Assembly: GCA_021647685.1 (NCBI GenBank)
Contig: JAKIUH010000172.1
Coordinates: 1-8,820 of the forward strand
DNA length: 8,820 nt
DNA from: Bacteroidales bacterium
GTDB lineage: Bacteria; Bacteroidota; Bacteroidia; Bacteroidales; NBLH01
Direction: 5' to 3'
In this document: positions 1 through 6,752 of the stretch, in pieces
Layout of the letters: each line of letters begins with the position of its first letter
Numbering within the stretch: position 1 is the stretch's first letter
Translations under genes and position numbers: made by a program
Notes under the pieces: generated by a model
What the model saw: the letters and a program-made list of their open reading frames with translations, nothing else
Told to the model about the DNA's origin: nothing
Databases searched by the model: none

Positions 1-13
1 TGAAATTTTTAAA

Positions 14-568
14 ATGCTTGATAATTTAGATACAAATATCCCCGGTTTAGACAAATTAAAATATCAAATTAAAGATATAAACGAAAATGTGCAGGAAGAT
101 TTAGAGTTAATAAAAAGTCATTATGATGATGTGAATGATGAGCTTTATTCTATTGGTACTATTGTTGCAGAAGAATATGAAAAAGATTTTAAGAATAAAC
201 TCAATAGAATTGCCGAAAGTATTTATTCAATAGTCAAAGTTTTGAATGAAGATAATTCTGAAGTGAAAGAAATTCTAGATGAGAATAAGGAACTGGGTAA
301 CCAGTTGGCAATGAACATACAAGCATCTATTGAGAAAGTAAAATATTATGACTTTTTTGAGCAAGTTATCGAAGAAATTATAATTGAACTCAATAATATT
401 TATTTGGCAATAAAATCCGATTCGGACTCTTTGAAATTAGACGATAATTTAGAAAGCCTGAAAGAACGATATACTATGGAAAGCCAAAGAGATATTCATG
501 ATAATATTATGAATGAAGAAAACGAAAAACATAAAAAGGAAGACGACGACGATATTGAATTTTTCTAA
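14..568 (+). CDS. cheZ: Putative CheZ-like CheY-P phosphatase, possibly 5'-partial
   Basis: Predicted cytoplasmic, almost entirely helical, acidic protein of 184 residues. The identification rests on one motif and its position: residues 111-120 read YYDFFEQVIE, giving D113-x-x-x-Q117 followed by V-I. E. coli CheZ has D143-L-T-G-Q147-V-I, where D143 and Q147 are the catalytic pair. The glutamine is followed by 67 residues to the C-terminus in both proteins. The C-terminus (EDDDDIEFF) is an acidic, aromatic-ended peptide after a likely flexible linker, as in the CheY-binding tail of CheZ. Position two genes before cheY fits a phosphatase role. E. coli CheZ is about 30 residues longer at the N-terminus. 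Here the frame stays open upstream of the ATG to the first bases of the window, so the real start may lie outside. The rest of the protein shows no obvious identity to CheZ, so a general coiled-coil accessory protein is the alternative. Confidence 0.68.
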   Translation: MLDNLDTNIPGLDKLKYQIKDINENVQEDLELIKSHYDDVNDELYSIGTIVAEEYEKDFKNKLNRIAESIYSIVKVLNEDNSEVKEILDENKELGNQLAMNIQASIEKVKYYDFFEQVIEEIIIELNNIYLAIKSDSDSLKLDDNLESLKERYTMESQRDIHDNIMNEENEKHKKEDDDDIEFF

Positions 569-610
569 AATCTAATTATATAATACCTAAAAATCTTAAA
601 TAAAAATCTG

Positions 611-931
611 ATGGGAGATATAAAGTTTAAAATACAAAAACCTAAAAAAGGAGAAAAGCGAGCAAAAATATTTCTTGCCGGCGATTTGGGAATTGGTAAT
701 TTGGAAGAGATTGTCGGTAAGTTTAAGGATATTGAAAAAAATTATGATGAAATAGAAATTAACTTAAATGAAGTTTCGGTAATTGATTTGTCAACCATAC
801 AACTACTTTTATCCATGAAAAAATCGTGTGTAAAACACAAAAAACAAATTAATTTTAACATCGACCTTTCGGGAGAGTTAAATACATTACTGGAAACAAC
901 CGGATTTTTAAAAATTATTAAAACTTTATAA
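611..931 (+). CDS. STAS-domain protein (anti-sigma-antagonist type) in che operon
   Basis: A 106-residue soluble protein consisting of one STAS domain, the fold of SpoIIAA and RsbV. Visible family features are the early beta strand with G-D-L (residues 24-26), the strand EIEINLNEVSVID (47-59), and the helix-start motif D59-L60-S61-T62. In SpoIIAA-type proteins the same place holds D-S-S-G with a phosphorylatable serine. S61 falls at that position, and T62 is a second hydroxyl. There is no membrane segment and no fused kinase or transporter. It lies 42 bp after the CheZ-like gene and 29 bp before cheY, so it is probably cotranscribed with them. No RsbW-like kinase or PP2C phosphatase is in the window, so a switch role is only an analogy. 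It could instead be a scaffold or a regulator of a chemotaxis component. Confidence 0.8.
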   Translation: MGDIKFKIQKPKKGEKRAKIFLAGDLGIGNLEEIVGKFKDIEKNYDEIEINLNEVSVIDLSTIQLLLSMKKSCVKHKKQINFNIDLSGELNTLLETTGFLKIIKTL

Positions 932-960
932 AATTTAAAAAATAAAATTTTAAACTAGTT

Positions 961-1326
961 ATGGCTAAAACAATTTTAATTGTAGATGATTCTGAAAGTA
1001 TCAGGGAAGTGGTAAGCTTTACCTTAGAAAATGCCGGCTATAATGTTATCATTGCTACGGATGGAACCGATGCATTACCACATTTTGACGGAAAAGAAAT
1101 AGACTTATTATTAACCGACTTGCACATGCCAAATATGAACGGAATAGAGCTCATACGCGAAGTGCGCAAGATTGAAGCATACAAAAGAATTCCTATTTTA
1201 TTTCTGACAACTGAATCGCAAAGAGATAAAAAAGTAGAAGCAAAAGAAGCAGGTGCTACAGGCTGGATTATAAAACCCTTTGTACCGGCAAAACTTTTAG
1301 CTGCTATTAATAAAGTAATGCGCTGA
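961..1326 (+). CDS. cheY: CheY response regulator, single receiver domain
   Basis: A 121-residue stand-alone receiver with no output domain, the usual CheY size. All active-site positions are present: acidic pair D9-D10 after strand 1 (ILIVDD), phosphoacceptor D53 (LLTDLHMPNMNG), T83 in FLTTES at the conserved Thr/Ser position, and K105 in the IIKPF motif. The aromatic switch residue equivalent to E. coli Tyr106 is Trp102 (GATGWIIKPF), common in CheY-like receivers. It should take phosphate from CheA H44, bind a motility target, and be dephosphorylated by the CheZ-like protein encoded upstream. The ATG follows the STAS gene by 29 bp, without a Shine-Dalgarno sequence. Confidence 0.95.
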   Translation: MAKTILIVDDSESIREVVSFTLENAGYNVIIATDGTDALPHFDGKEIDLLLTDLHMPNMNGIELIREVRKIEAYKRIPILFLTTESQRDKKVEAKEAGATGWIIKPFVPAKLLAAINKVMR

Positions 1327-1328
1327 TT

Positions 1329-1354
1329 TTTACATTTTAATTACCGGATGTAAA
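1329..1354 (+). other. Small inverted repeat between cheY and cheA
   Basis: TTTACAT at 1329-1335 pairs perfectly with ATGTAAA at 1348-1354, leaving a 12-base loop, directly after the cheY stop codon. There is no strong T tract after the stem, so it is a poor intrinsic terminator. It may be a weak attenuating or RNA-end-protecting hairpin, or chance in AT-rich DNA. The 78-bp cheY-cheA gap is among the two longest in the operon. I see no convincing Bacteroidota-type promoter in it. Confidence 0.3.
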
Positions 1355-1404
1355 CCTTTTGGCATTTGGTTAAAAAAAGCATTTAACAGATAATTATTTA
1401 TCTT

Positions 1405-3438
1405 ATGGATAGTTTTCAAAAAAAATTTATTGAAGAAGCAACAGATTTAATCAATAATCTGGAGCTTGCCGTTTTAGCTCTTGAACAAGATACTAAAAAT
1501 AACGAACTTATAGCCGAAGTTTTTAGAATTATGCACTCGCTGAAAGGTGGTGGCGGGATGTTTGGTTTTGAAGATATAAGCAATTTTACACATAATTTGG
1601 AAACAATTTATGATGAGGTTCGTAATGGAAATCTTCCCGTCACCGAAGATTTATTAAGTGTTACCTTATCATCGGTGGACCACCTGAGAAATCTTTTGAA
1701 TGCAGACGCATTAAATAACGAGCATATTAAAAAGAATCATGAAATTCTGTTTGAAAGAGTAAATGCTATTTTACAGAAAAAAGGTGCTGAACCAAAGGTA
1801 ACGGGAGACAATCAATTTGAAGGGGAAACGAAAAGCAATCTGCAAACAATATATATATATTTTGCACCCAATGAGTCCATTATGGATAATGGAACAAATC
1901 CTTTATACCTTATTGATGAATTATGTTCGTTAGGAACAAAAAGTTTGGTATTTCCCCGTACCAATAAAATCCCTATGCTGTCGCGATTTAATTCATCAAA
2001 ATGTTATACGGCTTGGGAAGTTTTTATGGTTACCGATGTTAGTTTAAATGAAATTCAGGATGTATTCATCTTCGTAGAAGATGAAAGTGAAATTGAAGTA
2101 AAAAAAATTGCTGATTTTGATGCCCTGGCAAATGAGGATTTTGTTGAAAAAATTCAAGAACTGTATCAAAAGAAAAATCATTTTGACCCTGCAGTGATAA
2201 AATCATTACTCAAAGATATTGCTAATCAAAAAAAATCAGTAGTTGCTACAGTTAATGAAAAGTTAAAAGTTTTTACCAAAGAAAATATAATTGCCAGTAT
2301 TCGTGTTTCTTCAGATAAAATAGATCAGTTGATGAATTTGGTTTCTGAACTGGTTACCACACAAGCTAGCCTTAGTTTATATGTTGAAGAAAATCAGGTT
2401 TATGAACTAAATCTATTGGCAGAAAATATTGAAAATATTACCCGGCAATTAAGAGATACTGCATTCAGTATTTCACTTATCCCTATTGAAACAATGCTTA
2501 CGCGTTTTCATCGCCTTATTAGAGATTTATCAACTGAATTTAATAAAAACATTGAGTTTATCACCGAAGGTGCCGAAACAGAACTGGATAAAACACTAAT
2601 ACAAGGTTTAACAGACCCCTTGATGCACATTATAAGGAACAGTGTTGATCATGGAATTGAACCCGAAGACGAGCGTATAAAAAAAGGGAAAACTCCGCAA
2701 GGAATGATTTACTTTAAAGCATTTTATTCCGGAGCAAATGTAGTGATTAAAATCCAAGACGACGGAAGAGGAATTGACCTTGAAAAAGTAAAACAAAAAG
2801 CCATTGATAAAGAGATTATCGCACCGGATGCAAAACTCTCCGAAAGAGAAATCCTTGATTTAGTATTCATTCCGGGATTTTCAACAGCCAAAAATGTAAC
2901 CGATGTTTCAGGTCGTGGGGTAGGAATGGATGTGGTAAAACGCAAAATTGATGAAATTCGCGGTTCGGTTGAATTAGAATCAAAAGAAAATATTGGAACA
3001 ACAATTACCATAAAATTACCTTTAACTTTGTCAATTATTGATGGATTATTAGTGGTTATTGGCGATACTAAGTATGTATTACCCCTTAATTTGGTAAATA
3101 AAATTTATGCTTACAAGCATGAAACATTTAAAGATGCATTTAACAATATTGTTGTAGTTGACGGAGAACAAATACCTTTTTATTATTTACGTGATGAATT
3201 TGACATACCAGGCAATCCTTTAAAGGTTGAACAACTGGTTTTGGTAAAGTACGAAGACAAAAAAATAGGTTTAGTGGTTGATAGTGTGGTAGGTGAATAT
3301 CAGGCAGTTTTAAAACCTTTAGGAAAACTTTATAAAAATCATGAAATAATATCCGGTGCAACTATTCTTGGTGACGGCACCATTGCATTAGTATTAGATA
3401 CAAACAAAATTATTAATGAATTTTCGTTTAAAAACTAA
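1405..3438 (+). CDS. cheA: Chemotaxis histidine kinase CheA
   Basis: A 677-residue cytoplasmic kinase with the standard CheA order. The P1/HPt domain (about 1-125) carries phosphoacceptor H44 in MHSLKGGGG. Residues about 147-235 form a separate alpha/beta module at the P2 position (IYFAPNESIMDNG ... DVFIFVEDE). The P3 dimerisation helices start near SIRVSSDKIDQLMNLVSELV (299-318). The P4 ATPase domain has the N box DPLMHIIRNSVDHGIE (404-419), G1 box DDGRGID (452-458), F-box-like FIPGFSTA (488-495) and G2 box GRGVGMD (503-509). The P5 CheW-like domain spans about 545-672. All catalytic boxes look intact, so the kinase should be active. It receives receptor signals through CheW and P5 and phosphorylates CheY. 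A six-unit AT run lies in the P1-P2 linker coding region. Confidence 0.97.
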   Translation: MDSFQKKFIEEATDLINNLELAVLALEQDTKNNELIAEVFRIMHSLKGGGGMFGFEDISNFTHNLETIYDEVRNGNLPVTEDLLSVTLSSVDHLRNLLNADALNNEHIKKNHEILFERVNAILQKKGAEPKVTGDNQFEGETKSNLQTIYIYFAPNESIMDNGTNPLYLIDELCSLGTKSLVFPRTNKIPMLSRFNSSKCYTAWEVFMVTDVSLNEIQDVFIFVEDESEIEVKKIADFDALANEDFVEKIQELYQKKNHFDPAVIKSLLKDIANQKKSVVATVNEKLKVFTKENIIASIRVSSDKIDQLMNLVSELVTTQASLSLYVEENQVYELNLLAENIENITRQLRDTAFSISLIPIETMLTRFHRLIRDLSTEFNKNIEFITEGAETELDKTLIQGLTDPLMHIIRNSVDHGIEPEDERIKKGKTPQGMIYFKAFYSGANVVIKIQDDGRGIDLEKVKQKAIDKEIIAPDAKLSEREILDLVFIPGFSTAKNVTDVSGRGVGMDVVKRKIDEIRGSVELESKENIGTTITIKLPLTLSIIDGLLVVIGDTKYVLPLNLVNKIYAYKHETFKDAFNNIVVVDGEQIPFYYLRDEFDIPGNPLKVEQLVLVKYEDKKIGLVVDSVVGEYQAVLKPLGKLYKNHEIISGATILGDGTIALVLDTNKIINEFSFKN

Positions 3439-3446
3439 TTTTGATT

Positions 3447-3929
3447 ATGGCAAACGAGGAGATACAAATTACCAATTCATATTTAACATTCCAACTGCAT
3501 AACGAGCGTTTTGCTGTTCATGTAAGTAAAGTTTTGAACATTCTGGAACTTGTTCCTATAACTAAGGTGCCTAAATCGCCTGAATATTTAAAAGGGGTTA
3601 TTAATTTGCGTGGGAGTGTGCTGGGAGTAATGGATATTAAAATGAACTTTGATTTCCCTATTACGGATTATACCAAAGAAACAAGCATTTTGGTTTTACA
3701 GGTAATGATTGATGACGATATTACCGATGTGGGCGCAATTGTTGATTCTGTTCATGATGTAATTGAAGTTGACGAAAAAGAAATTTTACCGCCTTTGAGT
3801 GTTGGAATTAAGTTTAAATCAGATTTTGTTACCGGAATTATCAAACACAATGAACAGTTTATTATGGTTCTTGATATGGATAAAATGTTTAATACCGAAA
3901 TAAAAAGCACTATGGAAGAATTTAGCTAA
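3447..3929 (+). CDS. cheW: CheW coupling protein
   Basis: A 160-residue CheW consisting of one SH3-like double-barrel domain. It links MCP tips to the CheA P5 domain in the receptor array. The strand pattern (YLTFQLHNERFAVHVSKV, residues 12-29) and the family signature GVINLRGSVLGVMDI (50-64) are clear. R55 is the conserved arginine of the N-L-R-G motif. I chose the ATG at 3447, 8 bp after the cheA stop. An in-frame TTG at 3441 would add two residues but is an unlikely start beside an ATG. The C-terminus is a short acidic helix. Translation is probably coupled to cheA. Confidence 0.95.
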   Translation: MANEEIQITNSYLTFQLHNERFAVHVSKVLNILELVPITKVPKSPEYLKGVINLRGSVLGVMDIKMNFDFPITDYTKETSILVLQVMIDDDITDVGAIVDSVHDVIEVDEKEILPPLSVGIKFKSDFVTGIIKHNEQFIMVLDMDKMFNTEIKSTMEEFS

Positions 3930-3967
3930 AATATCAGTAATTGTAAAAATTATTTCTGCTGATATTT
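3929..3967 (+). other. Inverted repeat/hairpin just after cheW
   Basis: AAATATCAG (3929-3937) pairs perfectly with CTGATATTT (3959-3967). Directly inside it, TAATT (3938-3942) pairs with AATTA (3948-3952), so a 14-bp stem forms with a 6-base bulge on the 3' side (3953-3958). It begins at the last base of the cheW stop codon. It lacks a T tract, so full termination is doubtful. It could lower expression of the receptor genes relative to cheA and cheW, or protect an mRNA end. The 78-bp gap contains no convincing promoter. Confidence 0.4.
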
Positions 3968-4386
3968 GAGCATTAAACAAATGCAACGGTAATTTAACTT
4001 TTGGCTTATGAAAAAGTCCAGCTTTATAAAGAAACAAATTTTACTAATTATCATTTTAAGTATTTTAATACCTCCAATAGTTTTATTTATTATTTCAGCT
4101 ATCCGTTTTCAAAAATTTTCAGTAGAACTGGCACAAAACAATATGGAAAAAGCAGCCGATGAATGTGTTTATCAAGTAAAATACAAACTTTACTGTCTTT
4201 TTGTTGCAGTGAATACCTATGGCAATATACCCAGTAATAATATCAATTCCGATAAAAGTATCAACTTTACCAATGAACAACTGAATAGAATACAAGCAGG
4301 ATGTTTAAAAGCTGATAGTAAAGCAACTAGGGAATATTCTGATTGCCTTGGTAGTTTAAATTCTCTAAATAATGTATTTCTTTTTT

Positions 4387-4501
4387 ATGCAACAGTTAAA
4401 TTTTGTAACCTAGACAATGTTAAAATGCTGAATTAGTAGCTGCAAATTTTGGTGCATATAGCGCCTCTGCAGAAAAACTCAATTGGAGTATCAAGTTTTA
4501 A
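4387..4501 (+). other. MCP signalling-domain C-terminal fragment inside the pseudogene
   Basis: Reading from 4387 gives MQQLNFVT then a stop, against IQQLNNVT in the downstream receptor. From 4427, in another frame, it reads AELVAANFGAYSASAEKL, against AELLATNVEVLNALADKL, and stops at 4499-4501. At base level the two pieces align to 6411 onward of the next receptor with a net loss of two bases near 4420-4426, plus a nonsense change. This shows that the gap after the 142-codon ORF is degraded receptor sequence, not an ordinary spacer. Confidence 0.85.
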
Positions 4502-4583
4502 ACCTAATATTTACATAATAAAAGAAGCCTGTATTAATAAAAAATGAAAGCAATAATATGAAAGAATATTTAAAGAAAACAGT

Positions 4584-4667
4584 GCAGCATCTTATAAAAA
4601 TATCAGAAGTTATACTTTAAATCGCAATGATGATATTATACAAGATAATAAATTTAAAAAATTTTGA
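4584..4667 (+). other. Receptor tail remnant ending in KFKKF
   Basis: Reading from 4584 gives a frame whose end is YTLNRNDDIIQDNKFKKF, followed by TGA at 4665-4667. The live receptors end with FKLNLDDESDDEFEKF and FKLNLDDENDEECEKL. The shared [FY]-x-L-N, the acidic run and the terminal F-x-x-F identify this as the C-terminal tail of the same dead receptor gene. Bases 4502-4583 have stops in every frame and look like a decayed lysine-rich linker. I see no separate gene there. Confidence 0.8.
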
Positions 4668-4671
4668 ATAG

Positions 4672-6747
4672 ATGGAAAATAATAAAAAAGGCTCTATAAA
4701 AAGGCATATGCTCAAAATAATTCTTTTAGGAGTATTTCTGCCAATAGTTGTTTTGATGATTGTTTCGGGAATTAAATTTAAAAATTTTGCTGAAGAAATT
4801 GCCACTCAAAAAGCCCTGGAACATGCGAATGCATATGCCCATGATATTTATGAAAAATTTTCTAAAGCTTTTGCAGCTGTTGATAATTTTGCCGAAATCC
4901 AATCATCCTTATTTACAGAAGAAGGAGTTAGTGGTTTGAGTGTGCCTGAAATTCATAAAATTAACAGAAAAATAATTAGTCGTAATGAACACATTTTGGA
5001 TATTTACAATAATTACTTTCCGGGTAGGATAATGTTACCTGAAACAGGAGCTTTAAACGAAAATCTAGTCCTCTTTGGCGATGCTAAAGTGAATGGTAAA
5101 TTTTCTTCCTTGCATTATCTCGAATATCATTTTAAATCAAACATAAAAGATACCCTTAAACAAGGAGATGGGTACTTTTTACTTCCGCCTTATTATGATG
5201 TCATTGATGGAGACTCTATATTAATGGTTACTTATGGGCATGCCATCATGTATAAAGACGAAATTGTAGGGCTTACCGGTACTGATATTTCAATTAACTG
5301 GATACAAGATTATATAAAAAATAAGTCACTTTTTGATAATTCTGCTGAAATAAGTATTGTTACGGGAAAAGGTGTGATTATTGGAAATAATAAAGACGGT
5401 AGTTTAATAGGAAAGAATGTTAGGCAGCTTTCTTCAAACAAATCAGATTTAGAATTTTTAACTTCAAAAACTGAAAAAGTAACTATTGAAAACGGCTATT
5501 TCAAGTTTTTTGTACCAATTATTTTTAGAACATTAAAAGAGCCTTTATATATTAAAATTTTTGTTCCTATTAAATCTGTTCTGAAAGAAAGTTTTTTAGA
5601 GTTGTTTAAACGGGTTGCTTTTGCTGTGGGTATTCTATTTGTTGCATTATTTGTTACCTATTATTATTCAAAAAATTTGATACACAGAATAGCTAACTTG
5701 GCAACAATTACGCGACGTATATCCAAAGGTTATTTAAATGTAGCGTTTAATGATGAGGGGAATGATGAAATTAGAGAATTAAACGATTCTTTAAAAGATA
5801 TGATTGAACGATTTGCCAATATTTTAGGAAGTATAAAAGCAACTACCGATAAACTTTACTCGTCAAGTACCGATTTGTCGGAGGTTGCCATTAAATTATC
5901 TGAAGGGGCTTCGGAGCAAGCTTCGTCCACAGAAGAGGTTTCAGCCTCTATGGAACAAATGACAGCTATAATTGATCAAAATTCAGAAAATGCAAAAATT
6001 GCCGATACTATTGCACAAAAATCTGCAGAAGGAATTGCAGCAAGTAGTAAAAATGTGCTGTTGACTACAAAATCAATGGGTGAAATTGCAAATAAAACTT
6101 CAATTATCGGAGATATTGCTTTTCAAACCAATATATTAGCTTTAAATGCAGCAGTAGAGGCAGCACGTGCGGGGATACACGGAAAAGGTTTCGGCGTGGT
6201 GGCTGCCGAAGTAGGAAAATTAGCCGAAAATTCAAAAAAAGCAGCCAACGAGATTGGCGAGTTAACGCATAATAGTTTTGCAATTGCTAAAAAATCCGGT
6301 GATTTATTAGAACAAATAGAACCGGATATTAAGAAAACAGCGCAATTAGTTCAAGAAATTACTAATGCAAGTATTGAACAAAAAGCCGGTACAGAGCAAA
6401 TTAATAATGCCATACAGCAATTAAATAATGTAACCCAAGAAAATGCTGGAAGTGCTGAATTACTGGCTACTAATGTTGAAGTACTGAATGCCTTAGCTGA
6501 TAAATTGGGCAAACTTACCGGATTTTTTAAACTTGAAAAAACCGAAGGTAGAAAGAAAAGAATTCAGCAGGATAAACCTGAAAATAAAACTGCTATTGTA
6601 GAAGAGACAAAAAAAGAGGAAAAGACAGTGCCTAAACCTAAAATTAAAGAAATAAAGAAAGAGGATATAAAGGATGATTTTAATTCATCAAAGGGTTTTA
6701 AATTAAACTTAGATGATGAAAGTGATGACGAATTTGAAAAATTTTAA
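4672..6747 (+). CDS. Methyl-accepting chemotaxis protein, Cache-type sensor, HAMP, MCP signal domain
   Basis: A 691-residue inner-membrane chemoreceptor. Layout: basic N-terminus; TM1 about 15-34; periplasmic sensor about 37-305 of likely double-Cache type, with the membrane-distal end of the family motif visible as EIVGLTGTDISINWIQ (197-212); TM2 about 314-333; HAMP about 334-388; cytoplasmic coiled-coil signalling domain about 390-622. The hairpin tip DIAFQTNILALNAAVEAARAG (481-501) is canonical and should bind CheW and CheA. A methylation-site match is A417-S418-S419-T420-E421-E422-V423-S424-A425-S426. After F618-F619 comes a Lys/Glu-rich linker, then GFKLNLDDE (675-683) and a final EFEKF that fits the x-aromatic-x-x-aromatic pentapeptide used to tether CheR. 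The ligand cannot be predicted. The ATG lies 4 bp after the stop of the decayed receptor. Confidence 0.95.
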   Translation: MENNKKGSIKRHMLKIILLGVFLPIVVLMIVSGIKFKNFAEEIATQKALEHANAYAHDIYEKFSKAFAAVDNFAEIQSSLFTEEGVSGLSVPEIHKINRKIISRNEHILDIYNNYFPGRIMLPETGALNENLVLFGDAKVNGKFSSLHYLEYHFKSNIKDTLKQGDGYFLLPPYYDVIDGDSILMVTYGHAIMYKDEIVGLTGTDISINWIQDYIKNKSLFDNSAEISIVTGKGVIIGNNKDGSLIGKNVRQLSSNKSDLEFLTSKTEKVTIENGYFKFFVPIIFRTLKEPLYIKIFVPIKSVLKESFLELFKRVAFAVGILFVALFVTYYYSKNLIHRIANLATITRRISKGYLNVAFNDEGNDEIRELNDSLKDMIERFANILGSIKATTDKLYSSSTDLSEVAIKLSEGASEQASSTEEVSASMEQMTAIIDQNSENAKIADTIAQKSAEGIAASSKNVLLTTKSMGEIANKTSIIGDIAFQTNILALNAAVEAARAGIHGKGFGVVAAEVGKLAENSKKAANEIGELTHNSFAIAKKSGDLLEQIEPDIKKTAQLVQEITNASIEQKAGTEQINNAIQQLNNVTQENAGSAELLATNVEVLNALADKLGKLTGFFKLEKTEGRKKRIQQDKPENKTAIVEETKKEEKTVPKPKIKEIKKEDIKDDFNSSKGFKLNLDDESDDEFEKF
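5887..6540 (+). repeat. Paralogous MCP signalling region, copy 1
   Basis: Codons 406-623 of the first live receptor are a diverged direct copy of 7965-8618. I count about 26 amino-acid differences over 218 aligned residues, with no gaps. Many third-codon positions differ, so this is protein-level conservation after an old duplication rather than a recent copy. Confidence 0.9.
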
Positions 6748-6752
6748 AATGT

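Larger units (their letters stand above)
4008..4667 (+). pseudogene. Decayed chemoreceptor (MCP) gene, internally deleted and frameshifted
   Basis: An intact reading frame of 142 codons (4008-4436) starts like the two receptors downstream: a basic N-terminus, one hydrophobic segment (ILLIIILSILIPPIVLFIIS, residues 11-30), then a start of the periplasmic domain (LFVAVNTYGNI resembles AFAAVDNFAEI of the next receptor). From about 4299 the sequence instead resembles the descending arm of an MCP signalling domain (GCLKADSKATREYSD against GKLAENSKKAANEIGE). It then jumps, with a frame change, to the end of that domain at 4387-4501, and ends with an MCP-like acidic tail whose stop is at 4665-4667. 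Most of the sensor, the second membrane segment, HAMP and the signalling hairpin tip are missing. The remnant stop is 4 bp from the next receptor's ATG, matching the 5-bp spacing between the two live receptors. The N-terminal ORF might still be translated as a one-pass membrane peptide, but I see no sign of a function. Confidence 0.85.

Noticed and set aside
539..568. C-terminus IEFF of the CheZ-like protein as a CheR-type pentapeptide
   Set aside because: The spacing does not fit x-aromatic-x-x-aromatic, and the acidic aromatic tail is better explained as a CheY-binding peptide.
929..952. TAAAATTT/AAATTTTA inverted repeat after the STAS gene
   Set aside because: It is made only of A and T in a very AT-rich gap, so it is expected by chance and would form a weak stem.
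1849..1860. (AT)6 run in cheA as a possible phase-variable tract
   Set aside because: Six dinucleotide units in AT-rich DNA is short for slippage switching, and the frame is intact through an IYIY stretch.
2608..3361. Open frames on the minus strand inside cheA
   Set aside because: They lie opposite the conserved CheA P4 and P5 coding sequence, show no recognisable domain, and have no gene-like context.
3995..4003. TAACTTTTG resembling the Bacteroidota -7 promoter element
   Set aside because: It has one base too many relative to TAnnTTTG, no well-spaced upstream TTTG, and lies only four bases before the ATG of the pseudogene.
4617..4805. Minus-strand open frame across the start of the first live receptor
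   Set aside because: It overlaps the pseudogene tail and the TM1 codons. Its hydrophobic look is the mirror of the AT-rich TM1 region.
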